A stretch of DNA of 64,000 nucleotides from Drosophila miranda (taxonomy: Eukaryota > Arthropoda > Insecta > Diptera > Drosophilidae): contig NW_022881603.1 in NCBI RefSeq assembly GCF_003369915.1, forward strand, positions 15,700,935 to 15,764,934. Direction: 5' to 3'. A program made the translations under genes and the position numbers. Numbering within the stretch: the first letter of the stretch is position 1; each line of letters starts with the position of its first letter. Of this stretch, positions 1-11,278 are shown piece by piece. A model generated the notes under the pieces. It did no database searches, had not been told where the DNA came from, and worked only from the letters and a program-made list of their open reading frames with translations.

Positions 1-1
1 A

Positions 2-3000
2 TTGGCATTGGATTGCAAATTTGGCTCAAGTCTGGAAGCGTTTGTATTAAACCAATTTGTGATGAGCCTTCCCAACCCTATAAATGAAAGCATATGTGAA
101 GAAGACGAAAATCTAACTCTGGCTGATGCACTCAAGAAGGCGATGATCATGGAGACGAAGATCAGCACAAGGAAGACAGAACACAACGTCAACTACATGC
201 ATCAAAAGAACGGGACTAGTCAATGGCAGAGGCAAAGAGGCGAGAACAGAGATCAAGCAAAGAGCAACGGCAGAAGTCATTTCAAGGGCAACCGAAACGT
301 GAGTTACAGAGGCGGCAGAAGCGACGGTGACGGCGACGGCGAAAACGACTGCGACGCTGGCAGAGAAAAGAAGCAGCAGCCATGCACACACTGTGGCTGG
401 CGAAATCATAACTCAAACAATTGCAAGTATAAGGCATGCAAATGTCACAGCTGTGGAAAAACAGGTCACTTGGCGAGCATTTGTAAAAATAAATCAAAAA
501 AATCCGTAAATTATGTATCTCAAACAAAACATGACACCTATTCTGATAATAATTTTGATAATGATAATTATAACTTTTCTATCTATAGCGTTGATACAAC
601 CTCAACTAATGGAGTATATTATTTACCTGTAAAAATTGATGGAAACATAACGAAAATTGCTTGCGACACTGGTGCACCGTGCACATTGGTTCCAAAAACA
701 TTTTACGAAAGCTTAAATACCAGCAGACCACTTAGAAAATGTCTAGTTCCATATGTAGATTACAATGGAGATTCAATCAAAGTTATTGGTGAGTACGATG
801 CAACGATCGAATATCGAGGTCTAAAAAAACAAATTGTTGTTGTTGTAACCAATGCAGTGAGTCCACCTTTGCTAGGTAGAACATTTTTGAGAGCTTTTAA
901 TTTTGAGTTAATGCAGGTGAACAATGTGTACGTAAATGAACCAAATTCTGTAATTACAGAACAGATTAAATCGGAGTTTGCTGAAGTTTTTGAGCCTCGT
1001 TTAGGTTCATATACTACGAATACGATATCGTTACTATTAAAAGAAGATGCAAAACCAATATTTTTCAAGCCTAGGTCAGTACCATTAGCATGGAAAGAAA
1101 AGATTGAAGTGCAGTTACGAAAATTCATAGATGATGGAATTTTAGAGCAAATTGTTAGTTCTGAATGGGCAACACCTTTGGTACCGATTTTAAAACCAAA
1201 CGGTGACATACGAATTTGTGGTGACTATAAGGTTACATTAAACCGGTCTTTAGTCGACGTAAAGTATCCACTACCTCGAATAGACGACATTTTTGCAGCG
1301 CTTGAAGGGGGTACACTGTATTCAAAACTTGACCTGTCAAATGCTTACAATCAGCTAAATTTAGATGAGCAATCTCAAAATTTGTGTACTTGGAGCACAC
1401 ATATTGGACTATTGAAAGTTAAACGATTACCATTTGGTATAAAAACTGCAGCAGCTATTTTTCAAAAAACAATCGAAGGGTTGTTTCAGGGTATGCGAGG
1501 AGTTGTGGTTTATCAAGATGACATAACAGTTACAGGACGAGATCTTCAAGAACATATTTCAAACCTAAAAGCTGTACTTAGAAAACTGAAATCAGTTGGA
1601 CTTAAATTAAATGACAAGAAATGTGAGTTCTTTAAATCCAAAATTTGTTACCTAGGATTTTCAATTGACAGGATAGGACTGAGCAAAAACAATGATAGAG
1701 TTGCGAGTGTATTGTTTGCACCGGCTCCGGAAAACGTATCACAGCTTAGAGCTTTCATAGGCATGGTAAATTATTATTCAAAGTTTATCAATAATTTCGC
1801 TCAGATAATGAGTCCTTTATATGCATTATTAAAGAAAAATACAAAATTTAATTGGACACGCGAATGTCAGAGTGCATATGAAGAGGTAAAGAAAGAAGTA
1901 ACTTCTGAACAAGTTTTAGTTCACTACAACCCAGATCAACCGTTAGTATTAACGACTGATGCTAGCAGTCATGCAGTTTCAGGTGTTTTATCACATAAAT
2001 GCAATGAAGATATCAAACCAATAGCATTTGTATCAAGAGCATTATCCAAAAGCGAGCATAATTACAGTACAATCGAGAAAGAGGCCCTGGCTATAGTGTT
2101 CTGTGTGAGTAAATTAAGACAGTATCTTTTAGGAAACAAGTTCATCCTTCGAACAGATCACAAACCATTACTAAGCATATTTGGAGACCTGAAAGGACTT
2201 CCATTGATGGCCTCTGCACGAATGCAAAGATGGGCACTGACTTTGTCAGGTTTTCAATATACAGTTGAACACATAAAAGGGACCTTAAATATAGCAGATG
2301 GACTCTCAAGAATGCCTCAATGGGAAACGGCTGTACCAAACGAAGACTATAATTACATACATTTTATACAGTCCGAAAAGGTGTTCAAAATTAGCTTCAA
2401 AGAAATAGCTCGTGAAACACGACGTGACCCAATATTATCAAAAGTTTGTGAGGCAATTAACACTGGTTCGAAGACAAGATTAAAAGGCAGCGAGTTTTCT
2501 GCCTACATCTCTAAAACAAATGAACTTTCAGTGGAATATGATTGTATCTTATGGGGACACAGAGTAGTAATTCCAACCAAACTGAGACAAGCTATTTTAG
2601 CAGAATTTCATGCATCGCATTTGGGAATAGTAAAAACCAAAATGTTAGCACGTTCTTATGTGTGGTGGCCTTGCATGGATTCTGAAATTGAGAAATTAAT
2701 TCGAGATTGTATTCCTTGTCAGGAACTACAATCAAGTCCAGAAAAGAGTCTGTTAATACCGTGGAAATCCACAGGAAAGGCTTGGAGTCGAGTACACATA
2801 GACTTTGCAGGACCAATTAGAGGTTTTCATTTATTGGTTATTATAGATTCTTATACAAAATGGGCAGAAGTATTCAAAACGAAGGAAATAACTTCATTGT
2901 TTACTATCAACAAGCTTAGAGAAGTATTTTGTCGATATGGTTTACCAGACGTGTTAGTTAGTGACAATGGACGACAGTTTACTTCTGATGATTTTAAAAC

Positions 3001-3682
3001 GTTTATGAAAAACAATGGTGTTAATCACATTTTTACTGCTCCAGGACATCCAGCGACTAATGGTCAAGCAGAAAATTTTGTAAAGACTGTTAAGAAATCA
3101 CTATATGCAAACATAAAGGCTAATGAAAGACAAGATTTTGATACAATTTTAAATAGATTTTTGATCGATTACCGAAATACGATTCATTGTACTACGGGCG
3201 AATCTCCTGCTAAATTATTTTTTGGTCGTACACTAAAAACAAGATTTTCGTTGTTAAAACCACCTACGGTCGAAAGCATAATAAATAAAAAACAGACTGA
3301 GTGTGTTGTAAATCACAAAGGTAGACGAAGCACAGAATTTTTAAAGGGTCAAAAAGTTATGGTTAGGGACTACAAAAATCCTAACAAAGCAAGCTGGACT
3401 CAGGCAACTGTAAAACAACAACTGGGCCCGCGTTCGTATTGTTGTATTTTGGCGAACAATAACAGAGAAATAAAACGTCACCTGGATCAAATTAGAAACC
3501 AAAGCACTAACAATCATACATCGCCTAATGCGAAAACACCTGATGTCGAAAGCAATTGTTCAGTAGATGACAATTCCAAAACCAACAATGAACAAATAGT
3601 TTCTCAACCAACACCCACCAGGAGAGAGTTGAGACCACGTGAGGCAGGGGAAGGAAGAAAAGCGTATTTAACAATAAAATAA
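2..3682 (+). CDS. Ty3/gypsy retrotransposon gag-pol polyprotein, 5' end outside the window
   Basis: This is the polyprotein of an LTR retrotransposon. It encodes a capsid tail, protease, reverse transcriptase, RNase H and integrase for copying the element through a cDNA. Two Cys/His zinc knuckles lie near residues 128-164. A protease motif Cys-Asp-Thr-Gly-Ala is near residue 220. The RT catalytic motif Tyr-Gln-Asp-Asp is near 504, and the RNase H motif Thr-Asp-Ala-Ser is near 651. The integrase has a His/Cys zinc region near 869-905 and DDE residues near 932, 986 and 1021. The reading frame is open throughout, over 1,226 residues, so this part looks undamaged. The start of gag and the 5' LTR are off the left edge. 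It is followed by an env-like ORF and an LTR in the same orientation. The family name within the gypsy lineage is not certain. Confidence 0.93.
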   Translation: MALDCKFGSSLEAFVLNQFVMSLPNPINESICEEDENLTLADALKKAMIMETKISTRKTEHNVNYMHQKNGTSQWQRQRGENRDQAKSNGRSHFKGNRNVSYRGGRSDGDGDGENDCDAGREKKQQPCTHCGWRNHNSNNCKYKACKCHSCGKTGHLASICKNKSKKSVNYVSQTKHDTYSDNNFDNDNYNFSIYSVDTTSTNGVYYLPVKIDGNITKIACDTGAPCTLVPKTFYESLNTSRPLRKCLVPYVDYNGDSIKVIGEYDATIEYRGLKKQIVVVVTNAVSPPLLGRTFLRAFNFELMQVNNVYVNEPNSVITEQIKSEFAEVFEPRLGSYTTNTISLLLKEDAKPIFFKPRSVPLAWKEKIEVQLRKFIDDGILEQIVSSEWATPLVPILKPNGDIRICGDYKVTLNRSLVDVKYPLPRIDDIFAALEGGTLYSKLDLSNAYNQLNLDEQSQNLCTWSTHIGLLKVKRLPFGIKTAAAIFQKTIEGLFQGMRGVVVYQDDITVTGRDLQEHISNLKAVLRKLKSVGLKLNDKKCEFFKSKICYLGFSIDRIGLSKNNDRVASVLFAPAPENVSQLRAFIGMVNYYSKFINNFAQIMSPLYALLKKNTKFNWTRECQSAYEEVKKEVTSEQVLVHYNPDQPLVLTTDASSHAVSGVLSHKCNEDIKPIAFVSRALSKSEHNYSTIEKEALAIVFCVSKLRQYLLGNKFILRTDHKPLLSIFGDLKGLPLMASARMQRWALTLSGFQYTVEHIKGTLNIADGLSRMPQWETAVPNEDYNYIHFIQSEKVFKISFKEIARETRRDPILSKVCEAINTGSKTRLKGSEFSAYISKTNELSVEYDCILWGHRVVIPTKLRQAILAEFHASHLGIVKTKMLARSYVWWPCMDSEIEKLIRDCIPCQELQSSPEKSLLIPWKSTGKAWSRVHIDFAGPIRGFHLLVIIDSYTKWAEVFKTKEITSLFTINKLREVFCRYGLPDVLVSDNGRQFTSDDFKTFMKNNGVNHIFTAPGHPATNGQAENFVKTVKKSLYANIKANERQDFDTILNRFLIDYRNTIHCTTGESPAKLFFGRTLKTRFSLLKPPTVESIINKKQTECVVNHKGRRSTEFLKGQKVMVRDYKNPNKASWTQATVKQQLGPRSYCCILANNNREIKRHLDQIRNQSTNNHTSPNAKTPDVESNCSVDDNSKTNNEQIVSQPTPTRRELRPREAGEGRKAYLTIK

Positions 3683-4059
3683 TATAAAGAAAGGAATTAT
3701 GAAATCAAATTATGTACAAATTAAACACTGAAACAAATACTAAACAGATTAAGAAGAAAGAAAAATACGAAATCACATAAATTTTATATACGCTAATTAG
3801 ATTAAGTACACAAATCAAATTGTTATAAGAAAATAGATTTGTAAATGACATGTATATTAAACATCTAAGGAGAGGCGTGTTAGGTATTATATTAATATCT
3901 ATATACGGTCACACCATCCAAGGGATATAGAATAAAAGAGAATCTTGAAGACAACGCGTGCTTAAGTCTGAGTGTCAATACACTACAATTATAAAATAGG
4001 AGAAGTAGTTTATGAAAAGAAATTCGTAGTTAAGGAAAATCGACCGAATAAAATTATAA

Positions 4060-5124
4060 TCAACAATAGAAACAGAATTAAACATAAAGATAACATCAAA
4101 TATTAAATATTTTCATGACGACTTTTTGAAAATACAAAATAAAGTAAATGAAAATTCATTAAAAAATGTCATCTTCAATGAAGAAACGATACTGAGAAAG
4201 CATCGTTTAAAATTAATAACTTTTGACCTACTAAATTTGGTTGATACCATAACCCTCTTAAAAGTAAACATTTTCAATACAAAAATTTTAAATAAAAACG
4301 AAATAGAGGACATTTATAAGCATGAAAAACATCCTGTTGAACTGTCTGATCTGCTGGACATTGCAACGGTTAAAATAATTCGAAATGCTGATTTAATAAT
4401 CATTTACATAAAATATCCTCAAATTAAAGATATTTGCAAGTTTTACCATGCAAGAGCCATCTCACAAAATGATGGAATGTTAGTTATAAGTGAAAATGTT
4501 TGTGAATGTAAGGAGAAATACTATTTAATGAATAATTTTAAAAGTGAAACTTTTAACAATTACGCACAAATAAATTTAAAGAAGACCTGTTTCACCAATT
4601 TACTTAATGGCTTTAAAGCCAACTGCACTAAAAAAAGGGAAAAAAACAAAGAAATAGATATCATTCAGGATGGTGCCATATTAGTTTCAGGCAAAAATAT
4701 CGTAGACAATACTACTTTGTTAGGATCGTATCTCCTTATATTCAACAACACAATTGTAATAAATAATAAAACCAACATAAATGATAAGTATAAAATTCTA
4801 AGATATATATCGCATCATAGATATAGCGATTTTGAATTAGTTGATTATATACAATCGAATGATAAGCAATTTTCTTTTGATAATGTTAATATTTTAAATC
4901 CCTTTATAACATTAGGTAATACGGCCTTACCATTAACAACATTATTCTTAATCATTTTGATATTGATAATGTTATTTTACTTCGGCTATAAATTAACCAA
5001 ATTTGTACTTATTAAATCAATAAGAATACCGTCAGAAGAAATAGTGGAAAGCAACATTCAAATACTGTCAGAAGAAATTAGAGCTCTATCAGAACTTCAA
5101 AATGTATCGGGACGAAACATTTAA
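4060..5124 (+). CDS. Envelope-like ORF of the gypsy-type element
   Basis: This is the third ORF of the element, placed between pol and the 3' LTR as in errantiviruses. The frame is open from 4060 to the stop at 5122-5124. It has no ATG near its beginning; TTG at 4126 is the first alternative start. In gypsy-type elements env is made from a spliced RNA, and a possible acceptor (AG) lies near 4074, so a spliced start codon is plausible. The protein is rich in Asn, Ile and Lys. It has a cluster of cysteines near the middle and one strong hydrophobic span followed by basic residues about 60 residues from the C-terminus. That is the layout of a membrane-anchored glycoprotein. I infer envelope identity from position and this topology, not from a recognised motif. 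It may lack its N-terminal part. Confidence 0.65.
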   Translation, partial: STIETELNIKITSNIKYFHDDFLKIQNKVNENSLKNVIFNEETILRKHRLKLITFDLLNLVDTITLLKVNIFNTKILNKNEIEDIYKHEKHPVELSDLLDIATVKIIRNADLIIIYIKYPQIKDICKFYHARAISQNDGMLVISENVCECKEKYYLMNNFKSETFNNYAQINLKKTCFTNLLNGFKANCTKKREKNKEIDIIQDGAILVSGKNIVDNTTLLGSYLLIFNNTIVINNKTNINDKYKILRYISHHRYSDFELVDYIQSNDKQFSFDNVNILNPFITLGNTALPLTTLFLIILILIMLFYFGYKLTKFVLIKSIRIPSEEIVESNIQILSEEIRALSELQNVSGRNI

Positions 5125-5133
5125 GAATGGGGG
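5124..5133 (+). other. Polypurine tract
   Basis: A purine run (AAGAATGGGGG) lies directly before the 3' LTR and after the env-like stop codon. It is the expected plus-strand primer for the element. Confidence 0.7.
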
Positions 5134-5659
5134 AGTTAACGTACCCAATTCTATTGAGCTCTTATACGAGTTGTAAACAATCTTTGGCTTTTCAAAACGA
5201 AAACAATTTCAATCTTGGGCCTCCGCCTAATTGATTTCTAAGATGTACAATCTCAAGGGCTCCCGCCGCAATCCCAATCTTTGACACTCGCCTAAATGGA
5301 AAACCAATGTTTGCCCACACCCGGATTCTCATAAACAATCTCACTCCCGGCTTTCTGCAGATCCTGCACTTTAGGCATTTTACAGTTCTCTCTTTGGATG
5401 ACGAAATCCAATACTCGGGATGGCGAAATCAATTGAAATGTTTATAGAAAAACTATTCCCGAAAGGGATCAACGATGCAAAGATCAGAAAGTTCAAGTCA
5501 GTCTTGATCCAGAAGCGACACCGCAAAGTCGAGCTAAAAATTAAGATCGCGCAAACCCTTTGCCCGGAATCCTTTGTGACCCTCTACTTAAATCTATATC
5601 AGTGAAGTTAGAAGTAAAATAAAAACTTTTTAAAAACACAATCCGCTACCGCAGTTATT
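5134..5659 (+). repeat. 3' LTR of the env-bearing gypsy-type element
   Basis: The LTR starts at AGTTAAC immediately after the polypurine tract and ends near CAGTTATT, giving short inverted ends (AGTTA/...AGTTAT). It contains a polyadenylation signal AATAAA at 5618-5623. The partner LTR is outside the window, so the exact ends and target duplication cannot be checked. The 61-residue ORF inside it is not considered coding. Confidence 0.65.
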
Positions 5660-6959
5660 TAATTTGTGTGTGTGTAAACGTCGAGAGAGGGTCGAAAAGG
5701 CGCAGAGAGAGAGGGCGAGAAAGAGAGCGGGAGCCAAGGCGTGAGCAGATGAAATAAAGTATCAAAAGAGAAAGCAAAACGATCAAGCGCAAAAGAGAGC
5801 GCCAGCCAGCCACTATCTGAAGAGAGAGCACAGGTGAGGCGAGTGAGCGATGTAATTGAAGAGCGGAAGAGATTGTACGAAAATGATATTGCATTCTTCC
5901 CGCTTGTGTGTTTTCATATGCATTTCAATACAGATTTTCGGTTCTTTTCTGTTGCTCAATAAACTTCGTAAGCTTAAACGAAATGTATTTTTAGCAGAAC
6001 ATTTAATAAGAATGCCTTCGGTTGAGAAAAGAGAGTGTGAGAGAGAGACAGGGCGTGCTAAGGAGGGACTGCGTGGCGGTGGGGCGGTCGTGTCTGTGCC
6101 CAAACAAAAGCCGCTTCGTAAGTGTCTGTATGACAAGCGAAAGAAACCAAAATTCTTATTCTTATTGCTCAATATTTGGTAATACACACACACTCAGATA
6201 AAAGCAAACACACACACTCGCAGTCACACAGAGAGGTGCAAAAGTCATTGAATGTAGCGGTATTTTGTCGAAATTTACAGTCTCAAGACGAGCACCGAGA
6301 CAGGCACAGCTCATTGACCTCCACGGCGTAAGCGGCAGAGACTACCCTCCGCCTTCCTCCTGTAACAAGTGTGTAATGAGATGATGGAGTGGGAGGGTCA
6401 GGGCAGGAGGGAGAGGGGAGTGCTGAGCGGGAGCATGTTTTGAGCCAAGCTTCCAGGGAATCTTTAGGCGGTTTTCTGATTTGATATCTTCCTCTTCATG
6501 TTCCTCTTCCTCCCGTGCACTTTCTGGGAATGTTTGATGGTTTTTGTGGCGATGGGGAGCCCTTTTTAATCTCCCCAGATGTAGTATTTGCTCGTATTAT
6601 TGGCCAGCACGAAGGCGGGCAGAGAGCCTTCAAGCATCCACGGACACTGCCGCAAATTTAATTGGAAGGAAATGGGGATTGTGCCTGACACACTGTTAAT
6701 CCTGTTTGTGTTTGTCCTTAGGCGTTGATATGTGTGTATGTGTGAGTGTATGTGGGGGTGGACGCCTTCTTGCGATTGGTCAATGGCTGCTATCCCTACA
6801 AAGGACGCATCCTGCCATTGGCTGATTTTCTTATTTGCTTATAAACTCCTTACTCCTTATAAACTCTCTCGCTCACTGGCCTGCTCTTTGTCCCCACCAT
6901 AAGCCTGTTGCTTTTGTGCATGCTCTTCTCGGGAGAAAGACTATCAAACACTAAACATA
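5660..6959. other. Intergenic DNA with GA-rich tracts
   Basis: No convincing gene is seen. The interval has purine-rich GAGA tracts at about 5684-5840 and 6030-6060, short CA/TG runs near 6180-6230 and 6725-6760, and otherwise unique sequence. The small ORFs on both strands lack family features. The GA tracts could bind GAGA-type factors, but nothing shows this directly. Confidence 0.5.
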
Positions 6960-8080
6960 ACGAGGGGGAACGTTGTGAGTTGCTGCGTACACCGCAACTC
7001 TACAGTTATACCCGATACTAAGTCAGTATGGCTCTCCTGCGGCAGACGCCGCTAATATTGACCCACACGACAAAGAGTGCGTGCGAGAGAGACAGAAAAT
7101 CAGTCTGAGCGTGACGTCGGGCGCTGCGTGGCCACTGCAAATTGATTTCTTGCTTTTGGCTACAAAAATGATCCGATCTGATCCAGATTCAGCAATCTGA
7201 TAGATATAGTCATTATCTATGATTCTGCGTTTTTAGTTTTCTCGAATGTGCAATATTGTGGATGCAACAGATTTTCGTTCTTTGTGGGGCGGAAGGGGTG
7301 GGGCGAAATTCTGAGATATATGTTTTATAGTGAGATCTAACAGAAGTGCGGATACCAAATTTTGTTACTCTAGCCTTAATAGTCTATGAGATTTGTGGAT
7401 GCCCCAGATTTTCGTCCTTTGCGGGGGCGGAAGGGGGTGTGGCGAAATTTGGACACGAAACGGTCAAGGTCAGATATCACAGGAGTGTGGATACCAAATT
7501 TGGTTGCTCTGGCTCTTATAGGTTCTGAGATCCTTGAACTCATATTTTGCAATTGGCAAAGCCGACCATGAAACCTGTGTGTTAGAGAGAGACAGAGCGA
7601 GAAAAAATGAAATTGTTTTCTTGATTCTGGCTATAATAATTATACGATCTGGTTTAGATTTTACACTCTAGAACATATAGTCATCCTCTACGATTCTGCG
7701 TTTTTGGTTTTATCGTATCTTTAAAAATGTGGATGCCACAGATTTTCATCTTTTGTGGGGGCGGAAGTGGGCGGGGCAAAGTTTTGAAATATTTTTGTAG
7801 CAGTGACATATCACAGATGTCTGGATCCAAAACATCGTTGCTCTAGCTCTTATAGTCTTTGAGCACTAGGCGCTGAAGGGGACGGACGGACGGACGGACG
7901 GACGGACGGACGGACGGACAGACGGACAGACAGACAGGGCTCAATCGACTCGGCTATTGATGCTGATCAAGAATATATATACTTTATGCGGTCGGAAGCG
8001 ATTCCTTCTGGACGTTACACACATCCACTTTTACCACAAATCTAATATACCCCAATACTCATTTTGAGTATCGGGTATAA
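6960..8080 (+). mobile_element. DINE-1/INE-1-like Helitron, full-length copy A
   Basis: This is a non-autonomous rolling-circle element with no coding capacity. The left end is ACGAGGGGGAACGTTGTGAG, followed by a subterminal TATACCCGATAC. The right end carries the complement GTATCGGGTATA, preceded by the short hairpin ATACTCATTTTGAGTAT. A GACG/GACA microsatellite lies about 150 bp before the right end (about 7880-7937). These are hallmarks of DINE-1 (INE-1, helentron-type) elements. The size of about 1.12 kb fits the obscura-group family I remember as ISY from D. miranda. That family name is from memory. Two GA-rich tracts (near 7081 and 7584) and GGGGCGGAAG repeats are shared by all copies. 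Confidence 0.85.
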
Positions 8081-8917
8081 AAATGATTTAAACTAAGAAA
8101 ATACCATGTTAAATATTATGGTACTTCTGAGTAAATAGAAAATTTATTTGAAAGTTTTGGAAAACGTTGAGCCATAAGATATCAACAGATACCAAACGGC
8201 ATCCAAAGTTCCCCTTGGGCGACCACATTTGTTTCGTTCTGCTTAGTATTATTTTCAGTCATATTAGGAAAATAACCATCCTGCTGTTTAATGACATTTT
8301 CATTGCGCACGTCGTCCTTCGTAGTGACAGCAGCAGCGCAACTAGTTCTCGGGTATAAATAGGTCCTTTGTGCAGGCAACTCAATTCAGAATCACTCCGA
8401 GTGCGGCCCCATTCGAGTCCTCTACGAGTCCAACTCTTTCCTGTGTGTGGGTGTGTGTCCAGAGTGCTCTATAAAAGTGAAACATATATTCCAGATAAAT
8501 AAAACATATACTATTTTGCGGATTAACTGCTTAACTATAACTATATATGATAACTATCCTTTTATTCGGATTCGGATTCTATAAAATATTCGATCACAGA
8601 TAATTGCGTGGATTTGTATACTCTACGTATACGTAGTCTAATTGGTTAGAAAATGGGTGTTATTAGTGATTGATTAGTTACTTTTTTTACTAGTAGTTTA
8701 ATACCATAAATGAACTAGGTACAAAAATAGCAAAGTGGAGGAAACATTAAAAATAGTAGAAAACCACCACTTCAGGCCAGGTAGAGACATTGTATGGTCA
8801 CTAGTAAAAACTTTATTAAAGGTCATACAATACTTTAAAAAATCAATTGATTAAGATATTGGCAACGCAAATGCCGCGTGAAATTACAAAGTCTCCAAAT
8901 CACGGGTTTAATTTAAA
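8081..8917. other. Unique DNA between two DINE copies
   Basis: The interval is AT-rich and has no supported gene. It contains one core-promoter-like segment near 8354 (listed separately). The ORFs at 8167-8379 are short and overlap on both strands, which argues against coding. Confidence 0.45.
8354..8386 (+). promoter_or_regulatory. Possible orphan core promoter
   Basis: TATAAATA at 8354-8361 is followed about 29 bp later by an initiator-like TCAATT at 8381-8386. No coding exon was recognised downstream before the next DINE element. The promoter may therefore belong to a lost gene or lead into the Hdc region. Confidence 0.4.
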
Positions 8918-10027
8918 ACGAGGGGGAACGTTGTGAGTTGCTGCGGACACCGCAACTCTACAGTTATACCCGATACTTAGTCAGTATGCTCTCCTCCGGC
9001 AGACGCCGCTAATATTAAACGACACGACAAAGAGTGCGTGCGAGAGAGACAGAAAATCAGTCTGAGCGTGACGTCGGGCGCTGCGTAACAACTGCAAATT
9101 TATTTGTTCCTATTAGCTAGAAAAATGATCCGATCTGATCCAGATTCAGCAATCTGATAGATATGGTCATTATCTACGATTCTGCGTTTTTAGTTTTTTT
9201 GTATCTTCAATATTGTGGATGCAACAGATTTTCGTCCTTTGTGTTGGCGGAAGGGGGTGAGGCGAAATTTTGAGATATACGTTTTATAGTGAGATCTAAC
9301 AGGAAAGCGGATACCAAATTTGGTTACTCTAGCGTTAATTGTCTCTGAGATTTGTGAATATTCCCAGATTTTCGTCCATTGCGGGGGCGGAAGTGGGTGT
9401 GGCGAAATTTTGAAACAAACTCGTCTCGGTCCGATATATTAGGAGTACGGATACCAAATTTGGTTGCTCTACCTTTTATAGTCTCTGAGATCTAGGCGCT
9501 AATGTTTTACTCTAAGCAAAGCCGGCTATACTACGTGTGTGTTAGAGAGAGACAGGGCGAGAAAAAATGAAATTGTTTTCTTGATGCTGGCTATAATAAT
9601 AATACGATCCAATTCAAATTCTGCAGTCTAAAAGATATGGTCATTCTCTACGATTCTGCGTTTTTTGTTTTCTCGTATCTTTAAAATTGTGGTTGCCACA
9701 GATTTTCGCCCTTTGTGGGGGCGGAAGTGGGCGGGGCTAAGTTTTGAAATATTTTTGTAGCAGTGACATATCACAGAAGTCTGGATCCAAAACATCGTTG
9801 CTCTAGCTCTTATAGTCTTTGAGCACTAGGCGCTGAAGGGGACGGACGGACGGACGGAGGGACGGACAGACGGACAGACAGACTGGGCTCAATCGACTCG
9901 GCTATTGATGCTGATCAAGAATATATATACTTTATGGGGTCGGAAACGATTCCTTCTGGACGTTACACACATCCACTTTTACCACAAATCTAATATACCC
10001 CAATAATCATTTTGAGTATCGGGTATA
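8918..10027 (+). mobile_element. DINE-1/INE-1-like Helitron, full-length copy B
   Basis: Same ends and internal order as copy A. The right-end hairpin carries one change (AATAATCATTTTGAGTAT), which weakens its stem. The GACG microsatellite is shorter (about 9841-9885). It lies in the same orientation as copy A, 837 bp downstream. Confidence 0.85.
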
Positions 10028-10749
10028 AAAAAAGATGTTCGGGGTATATTTCAAAATGCAAGTTTGAGGATTTGATCTGCTCAGCCAGGCCTAAACCCTG
10101 AATGTTGTCTTCTGTAATGTACAAAATCACTGTCGCACAGTGCTTTTATTTTAAGCTTCAAGATGAGATAGTTCTAGTGATGAATAATATCAGATTCGTC
10201 GCCATATTTATCTGCTAAGGCCCCATTTATCTGGCAGATACTTTGTTGCAGCTGCAGTCTGTGAAAATTTCAGGATTTCCAAACGCCGCATGAGCAGTTC
10301 TGATATCATGTTTTCTGCATTCTAAATGCATGACAAAATACAGTTGGGAAAATCAGGATAGCCCCTCTATCCTCGATCCACGATCCACACCGATCCAGAT
10401 ACACTCAGAGTACATCCAGTGCACGAGTCCAGATCGAGCAGATATAATTAATTTGCGGTATTTAAAGTATAATCAAGCTATGCGAATTACCAAGCATAAA
10501 CAATTAGAGAGCGCTTTCCAATTTAAACGGAATTTTGTTGGGAATCCGTTTCGAGCTCTGTCCGAATACTGAATACTGCCGTGTGGCCGTGTGGCCGTGT
10601 GGCGGTTGGCGTGTTGGGGCTGGTCTCATCTCCGCAATTAGCAGGCTGACAACTTGTCAACACACACACACACTCCCCAATGTACCTGTGAACTGCATTA
10701 TTTTGGAGCGAATCGCCTAATCGATTATTTTTGTGGTCGACAAAAGGTC
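10028..10749. other. Unique upstream DNA of the Hdc remnant
   Basis: No gene is supported. A GTGTGGCC repeat lies at about 10579-10605 and a short CA run at 10660-10672. By position this is the upstream regulatory region of the Hdc remnant. Confidence 0.4.
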
Positions 10750-10786
10750 TATAAAAGAGGGCACAATCCCAGCTGCCTAGTCAACG
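10750..10786 (+). promoter_or_regulatory. Likely Hdc core promoter
   Basis: TATAAAAG at 10750-10757 is followed by an initiator-like TCAACG at 10781-10786, with the A about 33 bp from the TATA start. It lies about 500 bp upstream of the Hdc start codon on the same strand, leaving a plausible 5' untranslated leader. Confidence 0.5.
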
Positions 10787-11278
10787 ACACTCGCAGAACG
10801 GCTAATGCACAGAACAAATATTTTCGCTGCCATAATTAAGTAGGTGAATTTTCTGGCCCTTCCAGCTCCAACCTCGTGTTTTCACAGCTGCAGCCTTTCC
10901 CAGAGCCCAGAGCCCAGGCTTTTCCACCGCTTTTCATTTCCAATCAGCCAGAAGCCCCACAACATCGGAAGTGTCCAAAGTTCCCATTTCATTATACTCG
11001 TACTGTTCTCTATCTTGTTTTTTGTGCTTTAGCAGCGGTCAGAGCGTTCCAATTTGGCATTTGAATCTGGCCCGAATCCCCAGAAAATGGAGCTTGCCTA
11101 GCCATCGCCCAGGGAGTGAGAAGCGTGAGAGAAAAGTCTAACAGGATTAGGCCAAACCCATAAGAACACAAGACAGATCCGACTCGGATACAGACCCAGA
11201 TAGAGATACCAACGAACGGCATTTGCAGAATACGAGTATTTACGTCAGCAAGGGTCAGGCGAGACGAGCGATTGCACC

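Noticed and set aside
7880..7937. GACG/GACA tandem repeats considered as a CRISPR or satellite array
   Set aside because: It is the standard 4 bp microsatellite inside the DINE family, with no spacers and the same place in every copy.
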